Below are positions 16,282 to 23,395 of a stretch of 64,000 nucleotides of DNA, piece by piece. The notes beneath the pieces are model-generated. The model did not search any database. It saw only the letters and a list, made by a program, of their open reading frames with translations, and was not told the DNA's origin. Where the stretch lies: NCBI GenBank assembly GCA_951812575.1, contig OX638322.1, positions 4,220,501 through 4,284,500 on the forward strand. Reading direction: 5' to 3'. The DNA is from Candidatus Binatia bacterium. GTDB taxonomy: Bacteria; Desulfobacterota; Binatia; Bin18. The translations under genes were made by a program, and so were the position numbers. Within the stretch, counting starts at the first letter, position 1. Each line of letters starts with the position of its first letter.

Positions 16282-16539
16282 ATGCCGACAGTCTTGATGA
16301 TGGCAGGGTGGCGTCTATTCTTCTACGCGAATGAAGGGAGTGAACCGATCCATATCCATTGCCGGAAAGGGGAGAGAGAATGTAAATATTGGCTCGACGG
16401 TGAGCGCTTTGATCTGGAAGAAGTCTATGCCTATAATCTTTCTCCCCGAGACCGCCGAGATATCAAGAAGATCATCTTTGACCATTTCGAATACATTGAA
16501 CAGCGATGGGAAGAGTTTCAACGGAGTCGTCAATCATGA
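16282..16539 (+). CDS. DUF4160 protein
   Basis: An 85-residue protein with the DUF4160 hallmark (MPTVLMMAGWRLFFYANEG, then EPIHIHCRKGERECKYWL). It overlaps the next gene by 4 bases (ATGA), so the two are translationally coupled. DUF4160 and DUF2442 genes are commonly found as neighbours in bacterial genomes and have been proposed as toxin-antitoxin-like pairs. That role is inference here. Confidence 0.8.
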   Translation: MPTVLMMAGWRLFFYANEGSEPIHIHCRKGERECKYWLDGERFDLEEVYAYNLSPRDRRDIKKIIFDHFEYIEQRWEEFQRSRQS

Positions 16540-16793
16540 AGCAATACCATGATGTGGCAGATGTGTATTTTGAGGGTGATGTTTTGCATGTCACCATCGA
16601 TGGACGGACCAGGACGTTCGATATACACGAGATATCTCAAGTCCTCCTCAATGCCCCGGAGAAGGACCGCCTGACATTTGAGATTTCTCCTTCGGGGTAT
16701 GGGATTCATTGGCCGTTGCTGGATGAAGACCTATCGATAGACGGGCTGCTCGGCATTGTGCATACACCCTTGAAGAAACTGCGGAGCGCCTGA
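16536..16793 (+). CDS. DUF2442 protein
   Basis: The ATG at 16536 (MKQYHDVADVYFEGDVLHV) overlaps the stop of the DUF4160 gene as ATGA. The 85-residue protein ends in the typical DUF2442 pattern, in which a region like GYGIHWPLLDEDLSIDGLL contains the conserved IHWPxLDEDLS. An earlier in-frame start at 16506 would give ten more residues but overlaps the upstream gene more deeply. Likely partner of the DUF4160 protein. Confidence 0.85.
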   Translation: MKQYHDVADVYFEGDVLHVTIDGRTRTFDIHEISQVLLNAPEKDRLTFEISPSGYGIHWPLLDEDLSIDGLLGIVHTPLKKLRSA

Positions 16794-16856
16794 GCAGCCT
16801 TACCGTATAAAAATCAATAGCCCGACTCAAACAAGATTACGAACAAGGAGGCACGA

Positions 16857-17909
16857 ATGGATTACGGAGTGATTTTTCTTTCTCATGTTGAGGCATACAA
16901 AGACGTCATGATTGCCGAGGACAAGGGCTATACTCATGCCTGGTTCGGAGACTCCCAGATGGTCTGGAGCGATGTCTACCAGTGCATGGCGCTGAGTGCG
17001 ACCCATACCAAGACAATCAAACTCGGCACCAACGTGACCAACCCCAGTTCGCGCATTGCCCCGGTGACGGCCTGTAGTTTTGGCACCCTGAATGTGCTCG
17101 CTCCGGGTCGGGTCATCATGGGTATCGGGACGGGCAATACCGCCCGGCGGACGCTCGGTATGCCGGCGGCCCGGCTGGCAACCCTGCGGGCCAATGTGGA
17201 GGTGTGTCGCGGGCTGCTGAAAGGAGACACCGTTCCGTATCAAGAGGGAGAGCGCAAGCGCCAAATCAGGTTTCTCAACCCCAACAGCGAGTTCATCAAC
17301 CTGAAGAACCCCATCCCGATTCACGTGGCCGGCAGCGGGCCCAAGACGCTGGAGTTGGCCGGGGAAATCGGAGATGGCGTAATCCTCTTCGGCACGGTGG
17401 GTGACAGCCTGCTCAAATACACCCTGGATCATATCCGACGTGGCGCCGAACGCGCCGGCAAGCGCCTGGAAGATCTCTATATCACTGTGGTGACCGCCTT
17501 CCATCTGAGAAAACCCGGAGAGACCCTGGAAGACCTTCAACAAGCGGTCGGCCCGCTGGTTTCTTCGGAGTGCAATATTTTTGCTCTGTCTGTGAAGGAC
17601 CCCTTTCAGTTGCCGGGAGACATCCGGGATGACCTCATGGCCTTTAAGGACGCCTATCGCACTCCAAACGCTCCGATCGAGACCCGCCATCTGGACCTCT
17701 ACACGGACTATTGTGCCGCGTTTAAGCCGGAACACGCACCCCTGGTCACCGAAAAAATGATTAAGGAAACCACGCTGACCGGTACGCCCGAGGAGCTTCA
17801 GGAACGGGTGCGCAAGATGAAGGAATTGGGCGTCAGCCAGGCCTGCATAACCGGTGGAGAGGCAGAGATGACCGACTTCGCCACCCACGTCGTGCAGGCG
17901 GTGGGGTAG
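16857..17909 (+). CDS. LLM-class flavin-dependent oxidoreductase (DSQMxWSD subfamily)
   Basis: A 350-residue luciferase-like TIM-barrel oxidoreductase. Motifs: GYTHAWFGDSQMVWSDVYQ (N-terminal), IKLGTNVTNPSSRIAPVTA, APGRVIMGIGTGNTARRTLG and IPIHVAGSGPKTLELAGEIGDG. These resemble coenzyme-F420-dependent methylene-tetrahydromethanopterin-reductase-like enzymes; substrate unknown. An excellent ribosome site (AAGGAGG) precedes ATG 16857. The gene at 62520 is a clear paralogue (same DSQMxWSD and SRIAPVTAHS-type segments). The last 225 bases (17692-17916, including 7 bases after the stop) are repeated at 19146-19370. Confidence 0.88.
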   Translation: MDYGVIFLSHVEAYKDVMIAEDKGYTHAWFGDSQMVWSDVYQCMALSATHTKTIKLGTNVTNPSSRIAPVTACSFGTLNVLAPGRVIMGIGTGNTARRTLGMPAARLATLRANVEVCRGLLKGDTVPYQEGERKRQIRFLNPNSEFINLKNPIPIHVAGSGPKTLELAGEIGDGVILFGTVGDSLLKYTLDHIRRGAERAGKRLEDLYITVVTAFHLRKPGETLEDLQQAVGPLVSSECNIFALSVKDPFQLPGDIRDDLMAFKDAYRTPNAPIETRHLDLYTDYCAAFKPEHAPLVTEKMIKETTLTGTPEELQERVRKMKELGVSQACITGGEAEMTDFATHVVQAVG

Positions 17910-17916
17910 CTGGGAT
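17692..17916 (+). repeat. 225-bp direct repeat, copy 1 (LLM gene 3' end)
   Basis: Aligned by eye without gaps to 19146-19370: 12 differences in 225 bases. Ten of the coding differences are silent and two change residues (Lys to Arg, Cys to Gly). Similarity stops abruptly after GTAGCTGGGAT, 7 bases past the stop codon. Confidence 0.9.
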
Positions 17917-17999
17917 TATAGGGCATAAGGCGACCAGATTCGAGTTTGTCGCAGCTCTCAGCAAAGCCGTCGGGGGATAGCATTCCGCATACGAGGCCA

Positions 18000-18332
18000 T
18001 TACGCGACCGGCGCGTCGTCCACATCCGAGAAGTTTGTGATGGTGACAGCCCCGTGTGGAAACTCGGCAACGATACGCAGCCGTCCGCCCATCGCTTCGA
18101 TGTAGGCGCGCAGATTTGAGACATACATATCCGCCCGCCGCTCTAACTTGGCAACGGCCGGCTGCTTGACGTGTAAGGCTTCGCCAAGCGCCTGTTGGGT
18201 CAGCGCCCGCGCCTGCCGCAGCTCATGGAGCGGCATAGCCGCACGAAGCGCCGCCTTCTTGGCCTCCACGCGCGCGCGGCGCTCCGGCATGAAATCCTTG
18301 GTCAAGTCGTTGAAGGTGTGACGTCCACTCAT
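18000..18332 (-). CDS. higA: XRE-family antitoxin (HigA-like)
   Basis: A 110-residue DNA-binding antitoxin with a central helix-turn-helix (ARALTQQALGEALHVKQPAVAKLERR, about residues 42-67) and the C-terminal strand common in these proteins (MGGRLRIVAEFPHGAVTI). Its start overlaps the toxin stop by 4 bases (ATGA), the usual order for HigB-HigA pairs. It should neutralise the toxin and repress its own promoter. It lies on the strand opposite to the flanking LLM and ligase genes and inside accessory cargo 1 (17917-18854). Confidence 0.85.
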   Translation of the reverse strand: MSGRHTFNDLTKDFMPERRARVEAKKAALRAAMPLHELRQARALTQQALGEALHVKQPAVAKLERRADMYVSNLRAYIEAMGGRLRIVAEFPHGAVTITNFSDVDDAPVA

Positions 18333-18814
18333 GAGATCAGCCCTTCCTCTCTGAGCTCTTGCAAATGCTCGTCATAGAGTTTGTCGGCCAGTGGCACATA
18401 GCGCCGGTAAAATCGGCCGTCACCGGTCTTGTCACCGCCAATCAACAGGAGCGCCGACCGTCTCGGGTCGAATGCATAAAAAACGCGTAGCGGCCGGCCA
18501 CCGCTTTGTACCCGCAGTTCGCGCATATGGCTGTGGCGGGAACGTGCAACGCCCGAGGAGTATGGAAACGGCAAGCCCGGCCCGTGCTCTATGAGCAATT
18601 CAACCACAGCGGCCACGTCCTCCTGCTCGCTCTCCGTAAGCTCGGTCCACCAGTCGCCGAACTCGTTTGTATGTTCGACTTGAAATGTGCTCTCTTCGGG
18701 CAGGGGGTCATATTCCTTTCTGACACCAGAGCTACACCCGATTCGTGGCAAGTCCTCACAAACACGTTCCAAAATTATATGATAACGCTTAGCTCGCCGC
18801 CTATAATATTCCAC
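18329..18814 (-). CDS. higB: RelE/HigB-family toxin
   Basis: The core from residue 43 on (TFQVEHTNEFGDWWTELTES, HMRELRVQSGGRPLRVFYAFDP, LLLIGGDKTGDGRFY, DKLYDEHLQEL) is the well-known type II toxin of the phage-derived Gp49-like/HigB family, a ribosome-dependent mRNA interferase. The open frame has about 40 extra residues before this core; no in-frame ATG is near the usual start, so translation may begin at ATG 18814 or at a TTG inside (for example the TTG of EDLPRIG, which has GAGG upstream). An out-of-frame ATG sits right behind an AAGGAA near 18718, hinting at a frameshift in the N-terminal region. Start uncertain; family sure. Confidence 0.8.
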   Translation of the reverse strand: MEYYRRRAKRYHIILERVCEDLPRIGCSSGVRKEYDPLPEESTFQVEHTNEFGDWWTELTESEQEDVAAVVELLIEHGPGLPFPYSSGVARSRHSHMRELRVQSGGRPLRVFYAFDPRRSALLLIGGDKTGDGRFYRRYVPLADKLYDEHLQELREEGLIS

Positions 18815-18854
18815 ATATGGAATAATGGCAAGTCACAGGTCGGCTGCACACAGG

Positions 18855-19150
18855 CAGGCTGCCCGCACTCCCAGGAGGGGTTCAGCGCTGACCTCTTGCC
18901 TTGACGCTGGAGCAATTCGTTTCTATAGTCCCACCTGTTCAGCCACTTGCCTGAACAAAACGCTCTCTTGAGATTGCCATGCTGCAAACCTTCCGTCCAC
19001 GCTTGTCCTCGTTCTTTTTTTCGCTCCGTCCGCGGTTTTTGCCGAACCCCCGTCCGCGCCGGTCATGCAGGCTCAGACCTGGGAGCCGGGCATGGATATC
19101 CGGGGCTGGTGGATGAGCGAGAAGCTGGACGGCGTGCGCGGCTATTGGAC
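18855..19150 (+). repeat. Direct repeat of ligase upstream region and gene start (partner 21410-21730)
   Basis: From CAGGCTGCCCGCACTCCCAG onwards this matches 21410-21730, covering the ligase leader and its first residues up to GGCTATTGGAC. The copy here is 25 bases shorter; the missing piece lies between near-repeats of CGCT(C/T)GTC inside the signal-peptide region and shifts the frame. Confidence 0.88.
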
Positions 19151-19363
19151 CTCTACACGGACTACTGCGCCGCGTTCAAGCCGGAACACGCCCCACTGGT
19201 CACCGAAAAGATGATTAGGGAAACCACGCTGACCGGCACGCCCGAGGAACTTCAGGAACGGGTGCGAAAGATGAAGGAGTTGGGCGTCAGCCAGGCCGGC
19301 ATAACCGGTGGAGAGGCAGAGATGACCGACTTCGCCACCCACGTCGTGCAGGCGGTGGGGTAG
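18979..19363 (+). pseudogene. Chimeric pseudogene: ligase 5' end fused to LLM-oxidoreductase 3' end
   Basis: ATG 18979 begins a copy of the DNA-ligase gene (partner ATG 21534), frameshifted by a 25-bp deletion in its signal-peptide region and cut at GGCTATTGGAC, before most of the adenylation domain. At 19146-19150 (TGGAC) it switches directly into the last 218 coding bases of an LLM oxidoreductase (partner 17692-17909), ending at TAG 19361-19363. TGGAC is present in both parents at the breakpoint, so the junction looks microhomology-mediated. An open frame of 138 codons runs through the join but encodes neither domain intact. It is a recombination scar, not a working gene. Confidence 0.88.
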
Positions 19364-19370
19364 CTGGGAT
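19146..19370 (+). repeat. 225-bp direct repeat, copy 2 (LLM 3' end in the scar)
   Basis: Partner of 17692-17916, about 95% identical with no gaps. Similarity ends at the same base (after GTAGCTGGGAT), where accessory cargo 2 begins. Confidence 0.9.
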
Positions 19371-19388
19371 GGGCGTGATCTGACGCAA

Positions 19389-19718
19389 TCACCTGGCGTC
19401 ATTGGCGAGGCGCGCGCTCACCAGCCGGTTCAGACTCACCCCCTCCTCTGCGGCCTGTATGGCGAGAGTACGGTGTGTTTCTGGGGGTACGCGTACCATA
19501 AACTTTCCGCTATAGGTCCGGTCAGCCAGTGGCGCTGGCGGAGTTTCTCCGCTGGTTTGCATATCGGCAATACAGGTACGCACCAGCCGCTGGATACCGG
19601 CCAAAGCCTTAGCCGGAGTAGCTGCCAGCCAACTTAACGAAGGGAATTCTGCACACAGGCCAACGTGGGCCTTATCTTCGGCGGACCAGGTAATGCGGTA
19701 GGTGTAGTGAGTCGTCAT
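19389..19718 (-). CDS. hicB: HicB-family antitoxin
   Basis: A 109-residue antitoxin with the degraded RNase-H-like N-terminal domain of HicB (YRITWSAEDKAHVGLCAEFP, SWLAATPAKALAGIQRLV) and a C-terminal ribbon-helix-helix DNA-binding segment (FMVRVPPETHRTLAIQAAEE, VSLNRLVSARL). It overlaps the hicA stop by 4 bases. It should bind and silence HicA and repress the operon. Part of accessory cargo 2. Confidence 0.9.
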   Translation of the reverse strand: MTTHYTYRITWSAEDKAHVGLCAEFPSLSWLAATPAKALAGIQRLVRTCIADMQTSGETPPAPLADRTYSGKFMVRVPPETHRTLAIQAAEEGVSLNRLVSARLANDAR

Positions 19719-19963
19719 TTCATGCCCTCCAATTTCTCAATCGCTTTGATGACTTGGCGAACTTGATAGGGTTTTGCCATCCCCTTGACGTTCTGAATAT
19801 TCACCCTTGGGTCATCCGGCCAGGGAGTACGGTAGATGCGGTGGCTCGTGCCCTTCTGACGCGGTTCTCCGAAGTATGCGTCACACACCCTGGCGAGGTC
19901 TGCGAACCGTACCCCTTTGGGATTGTTGCGAAGCGCCTTGAGGAGTAGCGCGGTATCGGACAT
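19715..19963 (-). CDS. hicA: HicA-family mRNA interferase toxin
   Basis: From ATG 19963 an 82-residue double-stranded-RNA-binding-fold toxin with the catalytic histidine in KGTSHRIYR (H41) and the family pattern VNIQNVKGMAKPYQVRQV. It cleaves mRNA when not bound by HicB. A longer frame reaches a TTG at 19999, but the ATG start (MSDTALLLKALRNNPKG) matches the family. Overlap with hicB (ATGA-type) shows translational coupling. Confidence 0.88.
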   Translation of the reverse strand: MSDTALLLKALRNNPKGVRFADLARVCDAYFGEPRQKGTSHRIYRTPWPDDPRVNIQNVKGMAKPYQVRQVIKAIEKLEGMK

Positions 19964-20055
19964 ATGAGGAAAGATATCAATAATGATACTAAACAGCAAG
20001 AAGTGTAGACGGGGAAAGGGGGTTCCCTACGGCTGCGCCTGTTGTCGTCGGATGG

Positions 20056-21306
20056 TTAGCTCTCATCGTCTTCTTGAATCTTTAGATCCTTAGGCAACTG
20101 CCACCAACTTCCCTTTCTTTTGCTGACTCGTCTTTCAATAGCCATCGCATTGGAATCCATCGGATCGAAATCAATATCTCTTGGAGATAATGCGTGGGAC
20201 TTTACAAATTTAGTATATTCCTGAACCAACTCTGGATTCGGGGGCGGCTTAACATACGGCTCGACCGCTTTTTCGCGCCAATTCGGTATATGACGGTCCC
20301 AAAGGGAATTGAGCAAGGAATTGGTGTCTGGAACTGGATATCGCGCACAGGCGCTCAACCCAGCTTCTTTTTCCTCCGAAGGTAATTGTTGATAGTGCTG
20401 ATTCAGGTCTGCCAGATCTCGCTTGAGATCTTCGCCCCAGCCGAAATCCTGATCTTTACGAAGAAATAGCGGGGCACATCGACGATGCAAGCGATCAGAA
20501 GATATAAAGACCATACAAAATGGCAGATAGTATAGATATAAAATATCCGAGCGATTGGACGGACGTTGCGATGAAATAAGATTGGCGGCGAGAGAAATCT
20601 GGAAAAATATTTCTACGGTTAATATATAAGCAGCATATGGCGCGTACCTAGCCAGAGGCGGATAGTTTACAGAGCTCCACCTTTCCAATATCGGTCGGTG
20701 TAAATACTTGGGAATATTCAGGAAGACAGCGGCCAACTTCATTCTCTCAAATTGTTTGTCACTGCCATTAACGAATGCATCGGCAATAGACTTTGCTTCG
20801 GCAAGCGACTTACAATTTTTTCCATTTATTCCTAATGACCGGAAACCGTCTCCCACCGCGTCGAGGTCGAGTGACCTTAGATCCTCGCGCCATTTATGAG
20901 CAAATAGACGCTCAACGTCTAAAAATTCGCGTTTTTGCCAGCGGAGGAATGCTTCCGCTTCTGGAAGTTGATCATAAACAACACCCTTTCTGTTTCCCGA
21001 CTTAACGACGCGGCCACCACTTAACGGGATCTGACCAGTCATCGGTACCGTATCCCCCATGAGATCTGCTATTGATAAGCCTCGGTGGTATGCAGTTGGA
21101 GTACCATGCATCTCTGGAAATTTGTCTGCTATGATTCCCACCTCTTGAAACGGAGAGCGATTGCTAGTCGATTTGCTCAAGTCTGCGAGAGTTTCAACAT
21201 AGAACATTGGGCATACGACAGAGTAAAAGAAGTTGTCGAACCACACTGATTCGTCAACGCTTAGCGACTGGAGAAAAGATTTGTCAAAAAGAGTAATAGG
21301 TCCCAT
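20056..21306 (-). CDS. Protein of unknown function, A+T-rich accessory gene
   Basis: From ATG 21306 (GGAG 7-8 bases upstream) a 416-residue soluble protein. The N-terminus (MGPITLFDKSFLQSLSVDES, then FYVETLADL) looks like the first strand and following helices of a PIN-like fold, with Asp and Glu that could bind metal, but this is a guess. The middle has a hydrophobic stretch (YAAYILTVEIFFQISLAANL, about 226-245) and the C-terminus is basic (ERRVSKRKGSWWQLP). I do not recognise a named family. Base composition is much lower in G+C than its neighbours (line 20521-20580 is 40% G+C), so it was probably acquired by transfer. It shares cargo 2 with HicAB and could be a defence or toxin-type gene; evidence for that is location only. 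Confidence 0.7.
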   Translation of the reverse strand: MGPITLFDKSFLQSLSVDESVWFDNFFYSVVCPMFYVETLADLSKSTSNRSPFQEVGIIADKFPEMHGTPTAYHRGLSIADLMGDTVPMTGQIPLSGGRVVKSGNRKGVVYDQLPEAEAFLRWQKREFLDVERLFAHKWREDLRSLDLDAVGDGFRSLGINGKNCKSLAEAKSIADAFVNGSDKQFERMKLAAVFLNIPKYLHRPILERWSSVNYPPLARYAPYAAYILTVEIFFQISLAANLISSQRPSNRSDILYLYYLPFCMVFISSDRLHRRCAPLFLRKDQDFGWGEDLKRDLADLNQHYQQLPSEEKEAGLSACARYPVPDTNSLLNSLWDRHIPNWREKAVEPYVKPPPNPELVQEYTKFVKSHALSPRDIDFDPMDSNAMAIERRVSKRKGSWWQLPKDLKIQEDDES

Positions 21307-21409
21307 TATTGGCTCCAATTGAACATCATTAGCATAGTTTCCGATGAGAGAGACTCAGTCCTATGTGGACCGCCCTACGGGAATCCTGACCGCTATTGTA
21401 GATGTGAGT

Positions 21410-21730
21410 CAGGCTGCCCGCACTCCCAGGAGGGGTTCAGCACTGACCACTCGCCTTGACGCTGGATAAATTCGTTTCTATAGTCCCATCTGCTCAACCG
21501 CCTGGATAAACAAAACAATTCCCTGAGACCGCCATGCTGAAACCATTCCGCCCACGCTCGTCCGGCTTGACCGGCCTGGCGCTTGTCTTCGTTCTTTTTT
21601 TCGCTTCGTCCGCGGTTTTTGCCGAGCCCCCGTCCGCGCCGGTCATGCAGGCACAAGCCTGGGAGCCGGACATGGATATCCGGGGCTGGTGGATGAGCGA
21701 GAAGCTGGACGGCGTGCGTGGCTATTGGAC
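21410..21730 (+). repeat. Direct repeat of ligase upstream region and gene start (intact copy)
   Basis: Partner of 18855-19150. Similarity begins abruptly at CAGGCTGCCCGCACTCCCAG, 124 bases upstream of the ligase ATG, immediately after accessory cargo 2, exactly as cargo 1 ends at 18854. Confidence 0.88.
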
Positions 21731-22400
21731 GGGCGAGCAACTCGTTTCCCGGTCGGGCAAGGTGTTTGCCGTACCGGCCTGGTTTACCGAGAATTTTCCG
21801 TCCGGGCCGTTAGACGGGGAGTTATGGGTCGGGCGGCAGCGGTTCGCCGAGACCGTCAGCATTGTGCGCCGCCAAACACCGCACGACGGTTGGAAGTCGA
21901 TCCGGTATATGATTTTCGATGCGCCACAGGCCGAGGGCGGATTTGAGCAACGCCTGGCCTTTGCCCGCGAGTGGTTTCAGCAGCATCCCAACCCCTACGT
22001 GTCCGTCATCGAACACGCCGTCTGCCAGGACGAACAGCATCTGCGGACAAAACTCGCCGAGGTCGAGGCGCTGGGCGGGGAAGGCTTGATCTTACGCCGG
22101 CCCGAATCGGCCTATGCCGTTGGGCGTTCGGCCACCATTTTGAAAGTCAAAACCTTTCAGGAAGCCCGGGCCGTTGTGCTTGAACACCTGCCCGGCTCAG
22201 GGCGGAATGCGGGACGGCTGGGATCGCTGCGCGTTGAACTGTCAAACGGCGTCCGGTTTGCCATTGGCTCCGGTTTTTCCGATGCGGAGCGCGACAACCC
22301 GCCACCGGTCGGCAGTACCATTCGTTTTAAGCACCAGGGCTATACCAAAGCCGGAATTCCCCGGTTCGCCTCGTTTCTGCGTATCGAAGAGAAGTTCTGA
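21534..22400 (+). CDS. ATP-dependent DNA ligase with signal peptide (LigE-like)
   Basis: Minimal ligase of 288 residues sealing DNA nicks with ATP. A signal peptide (LTGLALVFVLFFASSAVFA, cleavage before EPPSAP) predicts export, as in the periplasmic Lig E group linked to DNA uptake. Adenylation motif I is SEKLDGVRGYW with nucleophile K57; motif III-like LDGELWVGRQRF, motif IV GGEGLILRR and motif V ILKVKTF follow; the C-terminal OB-fold ends at FLRIEEKF. All core parts are present. The upstream region and first codons are duplicated in the scar at 18855-19150. Part of the accessory hotspot flanks. Confidence 0.88.
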   Translation: MLKPFRPRSSGLTGLALVFVLFFASSAVFAEPPSAPVMQAQAWEPDMDIRGWWMSEKLDGVRGYWTGEQLVSRSGKVFAVPAWFTENFPSGPLDGELWVGRQRFAETVSIVRRQTPHDGWKSIRYMIFDAPQAEGGFEQRLAFAREWFQQHPNPYVSVIEHAVCQDEQHLRTKLAEVEALGGEGLILRRPESAYAVGRSATILKVKTFQEARAVVLEHLPGSGRNAGRLGSLRVELSNGVRFAIGSGFSDAERDNPPPVGSTIRFKHQGYTKAGIPRFASFLRIEEKF

Positions 22401-22411
22401 CAGACAGCGCG

Positions 22412-23362
22412 CTAGGCCGGAGCCTGCGGCTCACGGACGACCTTCTCGAAATAGGTCATATTGGGGTTGGTCATGGCCTCGCCCAGCTTTGAATCAAGCC
22501 GGTGGTTCATCGCCTCCGTGGCCCATTTGCCTATGGCAACGGCCTGGTCGAGGTCTACCCCAGTCTTAATCCCCAGACCGTTCAGCATATAGACCAGCTC
22601 TTCTGAGGACAGATTGCCCGTTGCACCCGGCGCGTTCGGGCACCCGCCCAGCCCACCGCAGGCACTCTCAAGAATGGACACGCCCATTTCCATAGCGGCG
22701 TAGCAATTGGCCAGCGCCATCCCGCAGGTGTTGTGAAAATGCGCGGTTAAGACAGAAGCGGGGACACCCTGGTCCTCGCAGGCCTGGATAATAGCTTTGA
22801 TGGACCGCGGCGTCCCCACTCCAATGCTGTCGCCCAGGGCAATTTCGTAACAGCCCATAGCGTGGAATCTTTTGACCAGCCTGCCGACTTCTTGGGGATC
22901 GACATCGACTTCATATGGACAACCCGCAACGCAAGAGACCGCGCCGCGCACCTTGACGTTATGTTCTTTTGCCGCGGCAACGACCGGCTCAAAACGTCCG
23001 AAGCTTTCTTCAATCGAGCAGTTGATATTGGCCTGGCTAAACTGCTCAGTGGCCGCACCAAAGATCGTAATGACATTCACCCCGGCTTTGAGCGCATCGT
23101 GAAAGCCCCGCATATTCGGTACAAGCGCGCTATACTCCACCCCTGGTTTCGGCTCGATCTGTTGGGCAACTTGATCCGAGCCCTGCATGGCCGGGATGAC
23201 CTTGGGACTCACAAACTCTCCCACCTCAATAGCGGGAAACCCGGCAGCGGAGAGCCGATTGACCAACTCAATACGGAAGTCCACCGGAATAAAATGCTTG
23301 AAGCCTTCCAAGCCATCTCTGGCGGTCAGATCGACGATTTTAACTGTGCTGGGGAGTGTCAT
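22412..23362 (-). CDS. mvaB: Hydroxymethylglutaryl-CoA lyase
   Basis: Cleaves HMG-CoA to acetyl-CoA and acetoacetate in leucine breakdown. The 316-residue TIM-barrel protein has the N-terminal VDLTARDGLEGFKHFIP (family pattern RDGLQ, with Glu for Gln), the substrate/metal motif TAHFHNTCGMALANC and the active-site cysteine loop SACGGLGGCPNAPGATGN. ATG 23362 follows AAGGAA. It lies downstream of lipA on the same strand. Related DRE-TIM aldolases (for example other acyl-CoA lyases) are an alternative. Confidence 0.88.
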   Translation of the reverse strand: MTLPSTVKIVDLTARDGLEGFKHFIPVDFRIELVNRLSAAGFPAIEVGEFVSPKVIPAMQGSDQVAQQIEPKPGVEYSALVPNMRGFHDALKAGVNVITIFGAATEQFSQANINCSIEESFGRFEPVVAAAKEHNVKVRGAVSCVAGCPYEVDVDPQEVGRLVKRFHAMGCYEIALGDSIGVGTPRSIKAIIQACEDQGVPASVLTAHFHNTCGMALANCYAAMEMGVSILESACGGLGGCPNAPGATGNLSSEELVYMLNGLGIKTGVDLDQAVAIGKWATEAMNHRLDSKLGEAMTNPNMTYFEKVVREPQAPA

Positions 23363-23395
23363 AATTTTTTCCTTTATTTTTTCTTCTCATATTTC

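Noticed and set aside
18947..19363. 138-codon open frame across the scar as a real gene
   Set aside because: It joins out-of-frame ligase sequence with the end of an LLM gene; neither domain is intact.
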